Of a DNA stretch of 64,000 nt, positions 32,301-42,023 are shown one piece after another. The position numbers and the translations under genes were made by a program. The notes beneath the pieces were generated by a model, which made no database searches, was not told the DNA's origin, and saw only the letters and a list, made by a program, of their open reading frames with translations. The DNA is from Pyropia haitanensis. Its lineage: Eukaryota; Rhodophyta; Bangiophyceae; Bangiales; Bangiaceae. The first letter of the stretch is position 1, and each line of letters opens with the position of its first letter. The DNA lies in contig SDUX01000008.1 in NCBI GenBank assembly GCA_008729055.1, forward strand, positions 1,612,001 through 1,676,000, in the 5' to 3' direction.

Positions 32301-32637
32301 CCACCGTCAGCTCTAAGAAGTAGTCGTCCGCGAGCGGAATGCGTATAGTCAGCGTACCGATGCTTGCATGCCGGCTTCCACCAAACCGGTACACCTCCGG
32401 CGTCTTGTCTTGCTCCAGTCGGCGCTGTAACCCGGCCCACTTCAGGTACGCATAAGCCTGCTGCTTGCCGATGACCGTCCGCTGGGCTCCAGTGTCGACG
32501 CACGCACCTTGGAAGTCTTCCACCGCCTGCAACAGCGTCAAGAACCCGGGGTCCTCCTCGACACGCGGGGGTCGACCCCGTCGTCTGTGTGCGAGGGCAA
32601 GTCGACGATTCTTGCCCTCTACACAAAATCCGGGTCG
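29395..32637 (-). CDS. pol: copia pol: protease, integrase, reverse transcriptase, RNase H
   Basis: The frame is open from 32637 (just after a TGA at 32638-32640) to the TGA at 29395-29397, with no ATG near its start, so it is probably made as a gag-pol fusion. Counting from codon 32541: protease DTGA at 16-19; integrase zinc finger with H147/H149/H152 region and C185-x2-C188; integrase catalytic D216, D272, E309; basic GPYQVLSTDGK integrase tail at about 431; reverse transcriptase from about 555 with SHDVNQSYLQ and the YVDD box at 727-730; RNase H with VYADASFASNDD and MAGEVYAF; end KSANNLADGLTKPGF. All catalytic signatures are present. The 3' end overlaps the polypurine tract and the 3' LTR. 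Confidence 0.97.
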   Translation of the reverse strand, partial: RPGFCVEGKNRRLALAHRRRGRPPRVEEDPGFLTLLQAVEDFQGACVDTGAQRTVIGKQQAYAYLKWAGLQRRLEQDKTPEVYRFGGSRHASIGTLTIRIPLADDYFLELTVDVVDVNVPLLFGLDTLDKFHMYANTVLNRLVCEAYSVTMPLVRKLGHVYYVWEHNVLYTMPELRKMHRHFFHPQPDRLYAVINKAGGEHAKPSTLKQLQEVSSTCDLCQRLSKEPSRFRVALPPEDIIFNRTVLLDIMYLDGKPLLHVVDKDTLFSAAVFLSSGESTEDVWRAYVRCWVTPYIGYSDFMHTDQGPQLASDEWKALQQSVGIKRLESGVESHNSLGVGERYHAFLRRIYWRVRASHPDLPAEDALALSVWGMNQTAGPSGLVPTLLVFGVLPRMPVAPINLPAQRDRVMAMHAARQEMAKHVAKSRLERAVRSRVPGAADAVIRAGMSVLVYREKPVDKWTGPYQVLSTDGKQVWLNVGNSVKLFSVDKVKEYRQEEAGTTAATLEDATTPTPDPPRVRDVVEVAEDGQVAPTATEAAAEHPARAIPRATEVFVTEVLKPGDVRISSQIIQGARQAEAEGLLKRKVWVAVKRNDLPREANILSGRFVHALKHVGTSKEKGKSRYVVQGHRDKAKPFVVHNLSTLRQRSTKIIVSTSAVRGFRIFSHDVNQSYLQSKDKLSRPVYLAPREEDRAILGVAEGEVLRILKPLYGLCDAGDYWSATMTSHVEDDLSMSPLTGDPALYVKDGEDDVDGLLGSYVDDMLLGGNEEFQRLTEKTLTHFDSKPREWDNTEFLGVQVRTLTTPWRHFTLSQPEYIKLVRIMPTDITYDEFVSVRASFAWLAHSRPDLCAAINRAAQVSSKTFARRHVQELNKAIKYARSTADLVLSYRPLDRTTLHLRVYADASFASNDDNSSQLGFVILLCDAADRCHVLAYSSKKSRRVVRSIMAGEVYAFANAFDEAFIIKYDLERLYKQPVPLTMLTDSKQLFDVITRASHTTEKRLMIDIAAAREAYNRKEISNVGLVKSANNLADGLTKPGFCMSLDDVLRTSVDRQPVEQWIIRTPEKAEPQRSDKEKVGV
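32593..32637 (-). promoter_or_regulatory. Putative -1 ribosomal frameshift signal between gag and pol
   Basis: In gag frame the sequence reads CCG GAT TTT GTG TAG. The heptamer G-GAT-TTT (32631-32625) has the form X XXY YYZ in a relaxed version like G-GAT-TTA of MMTV pro-pol. Slipping back one base moves reading into the pol frame (TGT GTA GAG). Five bases later begins a perfect 9-bp stem, GAGGGCAAG (32619-32611) with CTTGCCCTC (32601-32593), closing a 9-base loop AATCGTCGA. The loop's TCGTC can pair with GACGA about 7 bases past the stem, giving a possible H-type pseudoknot. Slip site, spacer and structure are all where -1 frameshifting needs them. Activity is inferred, not shown. Confidence 0.7.
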
Positions 32638-34151
32638 TCACTCTGCGTCTCTTCGCCATCCTTGTTGGCCTGCTCCGAATCCTCCACTAAGGCCTCAAAG
32701 ATGTCGACGTCGTCCTTCGCCCCACCGCATGACTCGTCGCTCTCATCGGCCTTGACATCGTCGCCGCCATCGCCGGTTACTCCGGCGGCATCGAGCTGCG
32801 AGCAAAGCTGGTATAGAATGGCGCTGGCCACAGGTTGCGCCGCACGCTTCTTGGCGTAGTACTCCAACTTGCGCTTGGCAGCCTTGATAGCATTGACAGG
32901 ATGAGGGCAGTCGCCAAGGGAGTGCGAGCGATCGTCACAGTTGAAGCACCCCATCAGAGACAACGGGTCAAACCGCTGCGCACCACTTCCTCCCTTGGCT
33001 GCGTGTCGCTTGCCAATGTCCTTGTTCCGGCGCATATAGCGACCCTGGCCAGCAAAGAGGATGCCTGGTACCTTGTCGTCGGGAGTTGCAGCTCCGTGTG
33101 TGATGTCATCGCGCATGACCGCCAAGCGAGCCTCGTTATGTAGATGAAGTGCAGCCTCCAGCTCGCCGTACAGCTGTTGGAAAGTCAGACTGTGCGTCGC
33201 GATGCGGCTCAGAGGCTCGGTAGCCCACGAGTTGCCGACGACCGCATTCCGCAGGAACTCGACCTTATACGACTCGCCGTGATGCGAGCGGGGCACTTGC
33301 GGCGCCAGCTTGCTGATAGTCTTGTACGTCTTTTCCAGCGCCGCGGTAGTGTCGGTCCCGTCCTTGACGAAGGAGCTGAGCCGCAAGCTGCTCAGATAGT
33401 TCTTGACTCGGTCTTGACGGACGATGGAGTTGTACTCGGCGCTGACCATGTCCACGGCCTGGGCAAACGTAGCCGCGGTCCCGTGCACGCGGTCAAGGAA
33501 GAAGCGCTTGGCATCACCGCGAAGCAGGTTGTGCAGGTACTGCAGCTTCTGTGTCGCAGTCAGTTCGTAGTCTCGCGCGACCTGCTGATACTCGGCCACA
33601 AACTCACTCCAGCTCTCCCCCAGGTTGCCACTGAACTTTGCCGCTTGGTCTCGAAAGCGCATGGCAACGTTGTGGGCAGCGCGGTCCACCCCAACGCTTG
33701 GTGCCGCAGCGCTGCTACCAGTAGTCAATGCGCTCTGTTGCTGAGGTCCCGGTGCACGAGAGCGACGACCAGCGGCTTCCACCTCCGAGGCCAGCTCCGT
33801 GGCGATAGTCCGCTCCTCGGCTTCCGGGTACAGCGCCGTCGCCAGCGTCATCTTGATGCGGTGGGAGGAGTGCTGCTCCAGGTTCGCGCCGTGCGCGTTC
33901 AGCCAGTTGCGCAGGTCCCGGTGAAGGTACGGCAACGCCACCATGCTCGGACCAAAGAGGACGGCAGGTGGGAGTAGCTCAGCAACAGCAGCCTTGACCT
34001 GCTCTCCTGACATGGGAGTGGTCGCCAGCTCGGCCTCCAGCATGCGGACGGACGCGATTACGCCCTTCTGCTCCTCGTTCAGCAAGCTGGTGTCCACGGC
34101 AGCCAGAAAGGTGGGCAGCGCCGCCTGGGATGTCGTTGAAACGTTCGCCAT
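32619..34151 (-). CDS. gag: copia gag (nucleocapsid/capsid polyprotein)
   Basis: 510 residues, ATG at 34151, TAG at 32621-32619. Residues 160-350 have the helical gag pattern (WSEFVAEYQQVARDYELTAT, KLQYLHNLLRGDAKRFFLD). A single zinc knuckle C402-x2-C405-x4-H410-x4-C415 (CFNCDDRSHSLGDC) lies before an acidic C-terminus. Gag packages the element RNA in cytoplasmic particles. Its last codons overlap pol by 19 nt in another frame, which explains the need for a recoding event to make Pol. Confidence 0.95.
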   Translation of the reverse strand: MANVSTTSQAALPTFLAAVDTSLLNEEQKGVIASVRMLEAELATTPMSGEQVKAAVAELLPPAVLFGPSMVALPYLHRDLRNWLNAHGANLEQHSSHRIKMTLATALYPEAEERTIATELASEVEAAGRRSRAPGPQQQSALTTGSSAAAPSVGVDRAAHNVAMRFRDQAAKFSGNLGESWSEFVAEYQQVARDYELTATQKLQYLHNLLRGDAKRFFLDRVHGTAATFAQAVDMVSAEYNSIVRQDRVKNYLSSLRLSSFVKDGTDTTAALEKTYKTISKLAPQVPRSHHGESYKVEFLRNAVVGNSWATEPLSRIATHSLTFQQLYGELEAALHLHNEARLAVMRDDITHGAATPDDKVPGILFAGQGRYMRRNKDIGKRHAAKGGSGAQRFDPLSLMGCFNCDDRSHSLGDCPHPVNAIKAAKRKLEYYAKKRAAQPVASAILYQLCSQLDAAGVTGDGGDDVKADESDESCGGAKDDVDIFEALVEDSEQANKDGEETQSDDPDFV

Positions 34152-34675
34152 CGTTGCACGTCAACAAGCACCCGCAGCACAGAAGGAACGTCAAAGCACG
34201 TGGGCAGCAGACACACACGACGTCACAGGCATCCGAGCGTACACGACAACGCAGCACACGAGCAGACACACCCCGTTCGAGTTGCGGGCGTCCTTCCCCA
34301 AGCCTGTCGGCGCACCGGTGTTACCCGGAGGGGGTCGGCCGTAGACCTTGTAGAACGTCAACACGTACGAGCACCACGGATCCTAGACAGGCTCCGACCC
34401 GAAGGTCGTCGCCCCAGTCACCAGGTGCGCGCACGCTCTGTCCCCTCGTTGGTTCAAGTGCCCTTGCCCTTGTACTGCGCCGTGCACACGCGCGGCAAGA
34501 CTGTGACAGCCGCGCGCCCCTTCCGCACACGTACTCCGCGCGCACACAGCTGCGCCGCGCGCCTTGTCTTGGTCGTCGCGCGCCGTCAGCGACCAGCACG
34601 CGCCTTGCTCACGCGCACCGCCACCTTCCGGAGCGCGTCTTGCTCACGAGCACAGGTATCCTGTTGATTCGCGAA
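34152..34675 (-). other. Untranslated leader of the copia element with presumed primer binding site
   Basis: 524 bp between the 5' LTR and the gag ATG. Directly after the LTR end (CCTACCACA) the element-sense sequence is TTCGCGAATCAACAGGATAC. This does not begin with TGG, so it is not the usual complement of a tRNA 3' CCA end. Internal tRNA priming, as known in some copia elements, is possible. Packaging signals cannot be read by eye. Confidence 0.5.
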
Positions 34676-35248
34676 TGTGGTAGGATCACCAAACTAGTAT
34701 GTAGAATAACGTAGCGGGGTCAACGGCCTTCGAACCGACCGGGCAATCGAGCAGAGGGTAGCCGTCGTCCGAGCACACCCAAGCACGAGTCTATGCAATG
34801 ATCCCACTTCGTCTTGTCTCTCTGCGCTCCCCCCTCGCTACTCGATGCGAGGGAGCGCTTATATAGGCGCGGAGCAGCTCGCCACAGGCGCGACCAGGCA
34901 CTCCACACCCCCCAGGGAAAGCAAAGCACACAAGCAAATCAATCAGACAGCGCGGCGCGAGGATTCAGCGGTAATCGCCAGCGCGGCCATTGTGTGCCAT
35001 CGAGGATGACATCAGTTGATGGCATGGTATGGACAGTTCCATCGCGTTTCATCAGCTTACAGCAATGACATGTCGGCGTCAAATCGATTGCACGACAATC
35101 GTGTCAGCAGCACCAGCGACATCCAGATCCGTCTAGAAGTGTCGCGTGGTGACAGGGTACACAGCGGGGATGACGCCACCGTGTTAGACAGCGAGGCCGC
35201 GCGTGGCCGCACGAAATTGACGACAGCAGCATCAGGAAGGGATTCACA
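34676..35248 (-). repeat. 5' LTR of the copia element
   Basis: 573 bp, same as the 3' LTR. Starts (element sense) TGTGAATCCC at 35248 and ends CCACA at 34676. Contains the promoter. Confidence 0.95.
34859..34865 (-). promoter_or_regulatory. TATA box of the copia 5' LTR
   Basis: TATATAA on the minus strand, about 383 bp into the LTR, preceded by GCGCC and followed by GCGCTCCC. Transcription would be expected to start some 25-35 bases further on, placing U3 at about 400 bp. Confidence 0.6.
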
Positions 35249-35253
35249 TGTGA
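35249..35253. repeat. Target site duplication, right (TGTGA)
   Basis: Exact copy of 28822-28826. Confidence 0.95.
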
Positions 35254-35272
35254 CACGCCTGCCAGCATCCGC

Positions 35273-35338
35273 GGCGCGATTGGGTTTCATGGGCCACCCC
35301 GCTGCGGCGCGATCGGGTTTCATGGGCCACCCCGCCGC
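35273..35338 (+). repeat. Two tandem 33-bp units
   Basis: 35273-35305 and 35306-35338 both read GGCGCGAT, T/C, GGGTTTCATGGGCCACCCCG, then CTGC or CCGC; only two bases differ. They lie 20 bp from the retrotransposon edge and belong to the host flank. Confidence 0.85.
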
Positions 35339-35340
35339 GG

Positions 35341-37156
35341 ACGCCGTGCGTCGTTGGTGTCCCCCACTGCGGCGGCGCGGCGCCGCGGACGGCACGCGGC
35401 GGAGGTGCGCTACGTATCCCCCCCCCGCCGCGTATGCGGTCCACCGGCTTCCTGAGCAGGGGCATCTCCCCCCCCTCACCCCCCTCCCCGCCACCACCGC
35501 CCCCTCCCCTACCTTTCCACCTCTTGCTTGCCCTCCGGGTCGCCCCCCCCCCCGCCGCTGGTCGTTGCCACCCCGGGCCCCGCCGCGGCGGCCGCGCCTC
35601 CCCCACCCACCCCGCGCGGATGGCAGCCGCGGCACGCGCCGCCACCACCCGCCCGGCGGGTCACCCGTCTGCCGCCGCCGCTGGCGGTGGCCCGTCACGG
35701 CCGCCGCGGCCGCCGCCGCGGCCGCCGCGTCCCCGACTGACGGCCGCGCCGGCCGGTGGCGCGCGGCGCTGGGCGGCTCGCCTGCGCGGCGGGGGCGGCG
35801 GTGTTGTCCAACCGCCGCGGGCGCGTGGCGGGCGGGCGGGCGGGGGCGGGCGGGCGGGCGGGCGGGGGCGGGCGGGCGGGCGGGCGGGCGGGCGGCGGGG
35901 GCGGCACGTGGCACCGGCGGTGCATACGTGATGGTCTGGGCGGGGCTGCATTGCCGGCACGCCCCCCCCCCCCCCCCCCCCCCCCCCCACCCCCCGGCCG
36001 CCCCCTCCTCCCCTCGCGCACGAGCACACGGGTGGCCGGCGCCAGCGGGTGCCGCCGTCCGCACCCCTGCTGCCGGCCGCCGTGTCCGACTGTGCGGCCG
36101 CCCCCCCCTCGGCGGGCGCGTGGACGCGGCGGCGGCGGCGGCGGCGGCGGCGGCCGCCGACGCTGCCGCCACCGCCCGCCGCCGGTGGTGGCGCGGCCGC
36201 CGCGGACCTTGTCGGCGGGGTGTCCTCCCCCCCCCCCCCCCCCCCCCCTGCGACGGGCCCCCCCCCCCCCCCTCGCGCTGTCACCGCCGTGGCAACGTAG
36301 GCGTGGCGGCAGCCGCGTCGCCCTGCCGGCGGTTGACAGACGCCCGCGGCGGGGGTGGTGGACACGGCGTGGCCGCGCCGGTGGGCGTTGGGAGGTGCGC
36401 GAGGGACGGGGGAGGGGGGGGGGGGGGGGGGTGGTCGGCGGTCAGCCGCGCCCGCCGCGGCTGTATCCCCTGTGCGCTGTACTGCGCACACCACCCACGC
36501 GGGTGGTGCGCGGCCGCGCCACGCCCGGCGCGGGACGCGGCCGCCACAGCCGTGCCGCCTCGCCGGCGGCTGTGGTGGGGTCTGGGGGGGGGGGGGGTGG
36601 GGGGGGGGTGGGGGGTGACGCCCGCCCCCCCCGCCCCCCCCCCCCCCCTCCCCCAGCGGCAGGGACACACCCGCGGCCGCCCGCGCGCCGCGTAGGCGCC
36701 CTCACCGCCCCCGCCAGTGACGTTGGCCGCGGCGCCAGTGCGGTGGGCGGCGGCGGCGGCAGCCGGCGTCGGGGGGGCGGCAGGGCGCGCCGGTGGGGGC
36801 GCGCTGCATCGGGGGGAGGGGGGGGGGGGGGCGGCGTGGGGGGGGGGGGGGGTGGGGGGGAGCGGTTGGCACCGAGGGGGAACGGCGCTTTCCTGGCCGT
36901 CCCCCGCCGCCCGCGCGACGGCGGGGGGGGGGGGTGTGGTGGGCGCGCGGCCGCCCCGCGACGGCGGCGGCGGCCGCGGCGCGACGCCGCGGCGGCGGCC
37001 GTGGCGGGCCCGGCCGCGCCGGCCGGCCGACGCCGCGCCACGCGCGCGCGTGGCAGCCGCCGCGGGTGGGTGGGTGGGGGCGACCCCGCGGCGGCCGCCG
37101 CCGCCGCCTCCGCCGGCCGCGCGGGGTGTGGGGTATCCACACCGAGCGTCCCGTCT

Positions 37157-37206
<50 letters not shown>

Positions 37207-37703
37207 ACGGCGGGGACGTGGCCAGCGGGTGGCGGCGGACGACACTGCCCGCCGCGCGGGTGTGCGACGCGGGTTCCCCCCACCCACCTGGGGGTGTGGG
37301 GTGGTGGTCGCGCGGCGGCGCGGCCGGCCCGCGGAGAGCTCGGCCGCGGCCTCCCGCTCGAGGCGTCGGTCGCGACTGTAGCGGCTTGGGGGGGTTGGGG
37401 GGGGAGCGGGGGGGAGCGCGCGGCCACGGCGGTGCGGCGTCCGCGCGGGCTGCCCGTCCCCCCCCCACCCCCGCGCGGCCGCCGCGGCGGGCCGACCACC
37501 ACCCCCCCCGCCCGCCCCGCGCATGCCGCGGCGGGCGCGCGTGGGGTCAACGACGGCCGCGGCGGCCGCGGCGGGGGCCCCGCCGGGGCTTTGGCGCTGG
37601 CCCGCCGACCCCCCCCCCCCCCCCCCCCCCGCGACCAGCACCCCCCCGCGCGCCGCCGCCGCCGCCGCCGCCGCCATTGGCGTGTCGGCGGGTGTCGGGC
37701 AAC

Positions 37704-37738
<35 letters not shown>

Positions 37739-38171
37739 GCGGCGCCGCCCGTGTGCGGCGGCGCCCCTTTTCCGCCGCGGCGCCCCCCCGCGGCGCGGGC
37801 CGCTCCGCTGGTCCCGCCCCCGCCCGCCGCGGCCGGTTCCCCGTCGCGGCGGGCCGCGCAAGCCGCCCGGGGGGGGGGGACGACCGCCACGGTGGCCCGC
37901 CGCGCGGCGGCGGCGGCGGCGGTCGGCGCTGAGCGCGGGCCGCACGGGGGGGGTGCCGGCCGCGCGTGTCCCGCCGGCCGGTGGCCGCGGCGGCCGCTTC
38001 GCAACCCCCCCCCCGCGGCCGCTCCGTCTGCGCCGGCGCGGGGGCGCACCCCGCCTCGGTGGCGTGCATACCGGTGGGACTGCGCGGCGGCATTGTCCAC
38101 CGCCGCGTCCTCTCCCCTGACCCCCCTCCCCTTCCCCCCCCCCCTCTCCCCCCCCCCGCGCTGGACGCACC
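35341..38171. other. GC-rich spacer before the DHHC gene
   Basis: Contains a (GGGC)n array (35828-35904), many C and G runs above 12 bases and GGC/GCC codon-like repeats. Very long frames on both strands are low-complexity artefacts. I see no gene. Confidence 0.45.
35828..35904 (+). repeat. (GGGC)n array, quadruplex-prone
   Basis: About eighteen GGGC units, interrupted twice by GGGGGC, on the plus strand. Direct reading of the sequence. Confidence 0.85.
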
Positions 38172-39581
38172 ATGTTCCTCTTCCGCCGCCCCTCGCCCGC
38201 CAAGGGCCTCGGCCAGCTGGCCGACCTCGACGCCGCCGACCTCGACGGCGACGACCTCGAGGTCGGCTGGCCGCCCCTCGACGCGACCGCCGCGCTCGTT
38301 GCCGACGGCACGGCGGCGCCGCTCGAGTACCCGCCGCGGCCCCCCCCCCCCCCCTTCCCGCTGGGCTCGGCGCTCCCCCCCACCCCGCGGCGCACCGCCG
38401 GCCGGCGCACCACCGCCGGCGGGGCGCCCGCGGCGGCGCCCCGCTACGACGCGGCGGTCCTCCACGGCCGCAACCGGCTGCTCGGCGGCGGCCGGTGGCT
38501 CGCCGGCGCGCACCCCGGCCACGCGGCGGCGACGGGGGTGGCCATCGTCCTGCCGCTGGCCCTCTTCTACGCCCTCCCCGTCCGGTACCTCTTTGTGGAC
38601 GTGTCCCCCGCGGCGGGCGCGGCGGTCGCGGCGGGCGTCGGCGTGCCCGCCGTCATTGCGCTGTGGGCGTTTGTGGCGACCGCGACGGACGACCCGGGCA
38701 TCCTGCTGCGGTCGGCAGAGGCGCCCGCCGACGCGGACGGCGGGAGCGTCGCGGGGTCGGTCCTGTCGGGCCGCGGCTCGTCGACGGTGCTCGGCGGCGG
38801 CGGCCGCGGGCGGCGGGTCAAGCAGGTGCTCCTCCACGGGGTGGCCGTCAAGGTCAAGTACTGCGAGACGTGCCGCATCTGGCGGCCGCCCCGGGCGCAC
38901 CACTGCAGCGTGTGCAACAACTGCGCGGTGGCGTGGGACCACCACTGCGCGTGGCTCGGCACCTGCGTCGCGCGGCGCAACTATGCGACCTTTTACGCGT
39001 TTATCGTGGCGCTGACGCTCGTGTCGGGCGGCGTCATTGGCGCGTGCGTGTGGGCGGTGGCGGCGCAGGTGGGGCGGAGCGCGCGGCCGCCGCTGCCGGC
39101 GCTGTGGGTGGCCCTCTCCACCACCCCCATCGCCGTCACGGTGCTGCTCATCCCGTACGCGGCGCTCGCGTGCACCTTTACGTCCGCCCTCGTCGCCCTC
39201 CACACGTACCTGCTGCTCGCCAACAAGACCACCGCGGAGCTGTTCAAGCGCCTGTCGGCGCCGCCGACGCCGCCCGCCGCGGCGGGGGGGGGTGCCGCCG
39301 CCGCCGCGGCCGCCACCGCCGACGGCGTGCCGCCCGCGTCGCGGCCGCGGGGCGTCTGCCGCGCCGCCCGCGTCCTCTGCGGGGGGCGCCCGCCGTCGCG
39401 GGTCAAGAGCAAGTACTCGGGGCCACGCGAGTCGCTCACCGGCTGCACGCCGGTCGACCCAGACGGCTCCCTCCCGTCCCTGCCCGGCGGCCTCTGCCAC
39501 GCGCCGAGCGAGGGGGCGGTGCGCGTGTCGGCCGCCGCGGCGACCGCGGCGACCGCGGCGGCGGTGGCGGCCGACGGGCGG

Positions 39582-39613
<32 letters not shown>

Positions 39614-40667
39614 GGCGGCGGCGTGGGCGACCCCCAAGCCGCCCGCCGCCAGCCCGGCCGGGCACCCGCCGCCGCCGCCGCCGCTGCCGGCTGGCGCCAC
39701 CGGCGGCGCCGCGCTGGGCGGCTGGCCGGTCGGCCCGCCGCCGCCGCCGCCGCCGCCGCCGCGGCTCGACAGCCTCGACGCGCTCGTCTCGTCCGCGTCG
39801 ACCGACGGGCGGTGCTCGGGGGACCCGCCGCCGCCGCGGCGGCCGCCGTCGCCCGCGGCGGCCGACGCCGCGGCCGCCGGTGGCGGCCCGCGCCGCGCCG
39901 CCGCCGCCGCCGCCGCCCCGTGGCTGTCCCCGTCGCCGCTCTACTGGGTCGCCCCGCCGCCGCCGCTGCCGCGGCCCGTCGTGGACGCTGACGGCGTTGG
40001 GGTGGGGGGGCGGGGCGCGCCGCCTCTGCCGTTTGCCGCCGCCGCCGCCGTGGCCGTTGACGTCGACGTCGACAATGACGACGACGGCGGCGTGCCACCG
40101 TCTCCCCCGCCCACCCCTCCGTCGCCGGTGGCGGCGGCCGCGCGGCCACGGTCGAGGGGGCACCGGCGGGAGGGGGGACGCCGGCAGGGAGAGGGGGGGC
40201 ACCAGCGGCGGAGCGGCAGCCGCCGAAGGGGGGAGGAGCGGGGTGGCCGGCCGGCCGGCCACCGCTCCCGCGCCGCCCCGCCCGCCGCCGACGCCGCCTC
40301 CGCCGCCGACGCCGACACCGACGCGGCGGCGGCGGCGGCGGCGGCAGCCGCCGCCGCCGCCCCCGCTGCCCGCCGGCCCGCCGCCGACGGCGGCAGCCGG
40401 CCACGACGGTCACGGCGGCCGCCGCCACCCGCCGGCGACGCTGCCGCCACGGCGGGTGTGCCGCCGCCAAACGGGGGTGGCCGCGGCCACGGCGGCAGCG
40501 GCCATGGCGGCAGCGGCGGTGGCGGCGGCGGCGGCGGCGGCGGTGGCGGCGGTGGCGGCGGCGGCGGTGGCGGCGGTGGCCACGGCCGGCGCAGCCGCTA
40601 CGCCGCCGCCGGCCGCGTGGCGGCCGACGCGGCGCTCGCGTCGGCGCTCGCCGCGGCGGCACCCTAG
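38172..40667 (+). CDS. DHHC-type protein S-acyltransferase (palmitoyltransferase)
   Basis: 831 residues without intron; the ATG at 38172 has an ACC context. Four membrane spans are visible at about 121-141, 148-169, 272-297 and 313-349. Between spans 2 and 3 lies the cysteine-rich domain: YCETCRIWRPPRAHHC, CSVCNNCAVAWDHHC with DHHC at 256-259, then WLGTCVARRNYATF. The DPG motif (174-176) follows span 2 and TTxE (TTAE, 353-356) follows span 4, both typical. The enzyme transfers palmitate from palmitoyl-CoA to cysteines of membrane-associated proteins, in the Golgi, ER or plasma membrane. The last 450 residues are Ala, Pro, Gly and Arg repeats of unknown role, and their length depends on homopolymers. 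The basic WRPPRAHHC region and DHHCAW (instead of DHHCPW) are minor family variants. Confidence 0.95.
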
Positions 40668-42023
40668 GCGGGAACACGTGGTGGGCGGTGGGGAGGGCGG
40701 CGCGGCGGGCGGGGCGGTCCCGCGTGGCGCCCCGCTTCCCGCCCTGTCCCCTTTGCTGGGCGTCTTGGTTTTTCCCGTCGCCACGGCCGGGGGGGAACCC
40801 CGCTCGGGCGCCCGTGCCGGCGCGCCCACTGGGCTGCGCGGTCCGCCGGGGGCGCGCAGCTCCCCCCCCCCCCCCCCCCCCCCAGTCGGGCTGCCGCCCG
40901 TGCGTCGCGACGAGGCCACGCGCCGCGGGCTGTGGCGGCGGTGGCGGCGGTGGCGGCGGCGGCGGGGACGGCGGCGGCGGTGGGGGTGGCGGCCGCGGCG
41001 GTGGGCGCGGGCGCCGCGCTCGCCGCGGGCCCGTGACGGCGGGCGTCGGCCGCGGGCGGCGGACCCGCCCGCCCGCCGTGCCGGGCTCTGCCCCCGCCGG
41101 CTGGCGACCGGCTGCTGGGTGTCGCGCGCGGGCGGTTGGCCCGCGCGGAGGGGGGGTGGGGGGGCGTGGGGTGGGGGGGGGGCGCCGCGGGTGACCGCCG
41201 GCCAGCGGGCTGGCCGGCGAGACACGGGTCGCAGGGATGGAGGCGTGGAGGGGGGCGGGGAGCGTGGGGGGGGACCCGCTGGGAGGGGAGGGGGGGGGGG
41301 GGGGTGGGACTCTGCGGCGCGTGGCGCCCCCCCGTGTGGCGGCCGAGTCTGGTGGGCGGACAGGCACGCCGGTGGGCAGCGGGTGGGGGTGCCCCCCGCC
41401 GCCGCCGCTGCCGCCCGCCGCCGCTGCCGTGGCCGCGCCGCCGCGGCCGGCGCGGCCGGCCGCCGCCACGCCCCCGCGGGGCGCCCCCCCCCCCGCGCCG
41501 CGCCGCGCGGGGTGTGGACGGCGGCGGCCGCCGCCGCCGGCGGCGCGCACCCCCCAGCCGCCGCAGACGCGTGTGGCGGCGGCGGGGGGCGGCGGCGGTC
41601 GCCCGTGCACGCGGGCGGGCCGAGGCGCCACGGGGCGGACGGGGGGGCGCCCCCGTGCGGGCTGGCGGCGGCGGACAATGTGGCGGGGGCGGGCTGGGGG
41701 GGGAAAGCGGCGCGGCGGCCGCGGCCGCGGCTTGTTCAACCAAGGCACCCCCGCAGCGGCGGGCGCCACCCCCGTTGCGGGAGGGGCCCGCCGAGATGGG
41801 GGGCACGGGGGACCATCACGTGCGGGCACGCCATCCCCCCCTCCCCTCTCCTCGACCGTGTCGGGCGCGACCCCCCTCGACACAGGCACACCCCCCCAAA
41901 AAAGTAAACGCAGTCGCCCACCGCGCATCGGTGTCACGCAAGAGCGCTCCGCCGCGCGACCCCCCCGCCCCCCCCCCTTCCCCCCGACGCTCTGCTACCG
42001 CCGCGCACCGCCCCCCCGCCGAC
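40668..42023. other. Spacer between two convergent genes
   Basis: GC-rich, with G and C runs at 40861-40882, 41150-41180 and 41289-41304. No protein-like frame or recognisable repeat. Confidence 0.45.

Larger units (their letters stand above)
28827..35248 (-). mobile_element. Complete Ty1/copia LTR retrotransposon
   Basis: 6422 bp, inserted in minus orientation, with 573-bp LTRs beginning TG and ending CA and a perfect 5-bp target duplication. The domain order on the minus strand is gag (CCHC knuckle), protease, integrase, reverse transcriptase, RNase H, that is, integrase before RT, which defines copia. Both frames are intact and I find no mismatch between the LTRs, so the insertion is recent and possibly still competent. 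Composition (about 55 percent GC) is clearly lower than the host spacer. gag and pol are in different frames (see the frameshift feature). Confidence 0.97.

Noticed and set aside
36702..40262. 1186-codon minus-strand frame
   Set aside because: Arg/Pro/Gly composition only, antisense to the DHHC gene and continuing through spacer repeats; an artefact of stop-poor GC-rich DNA.
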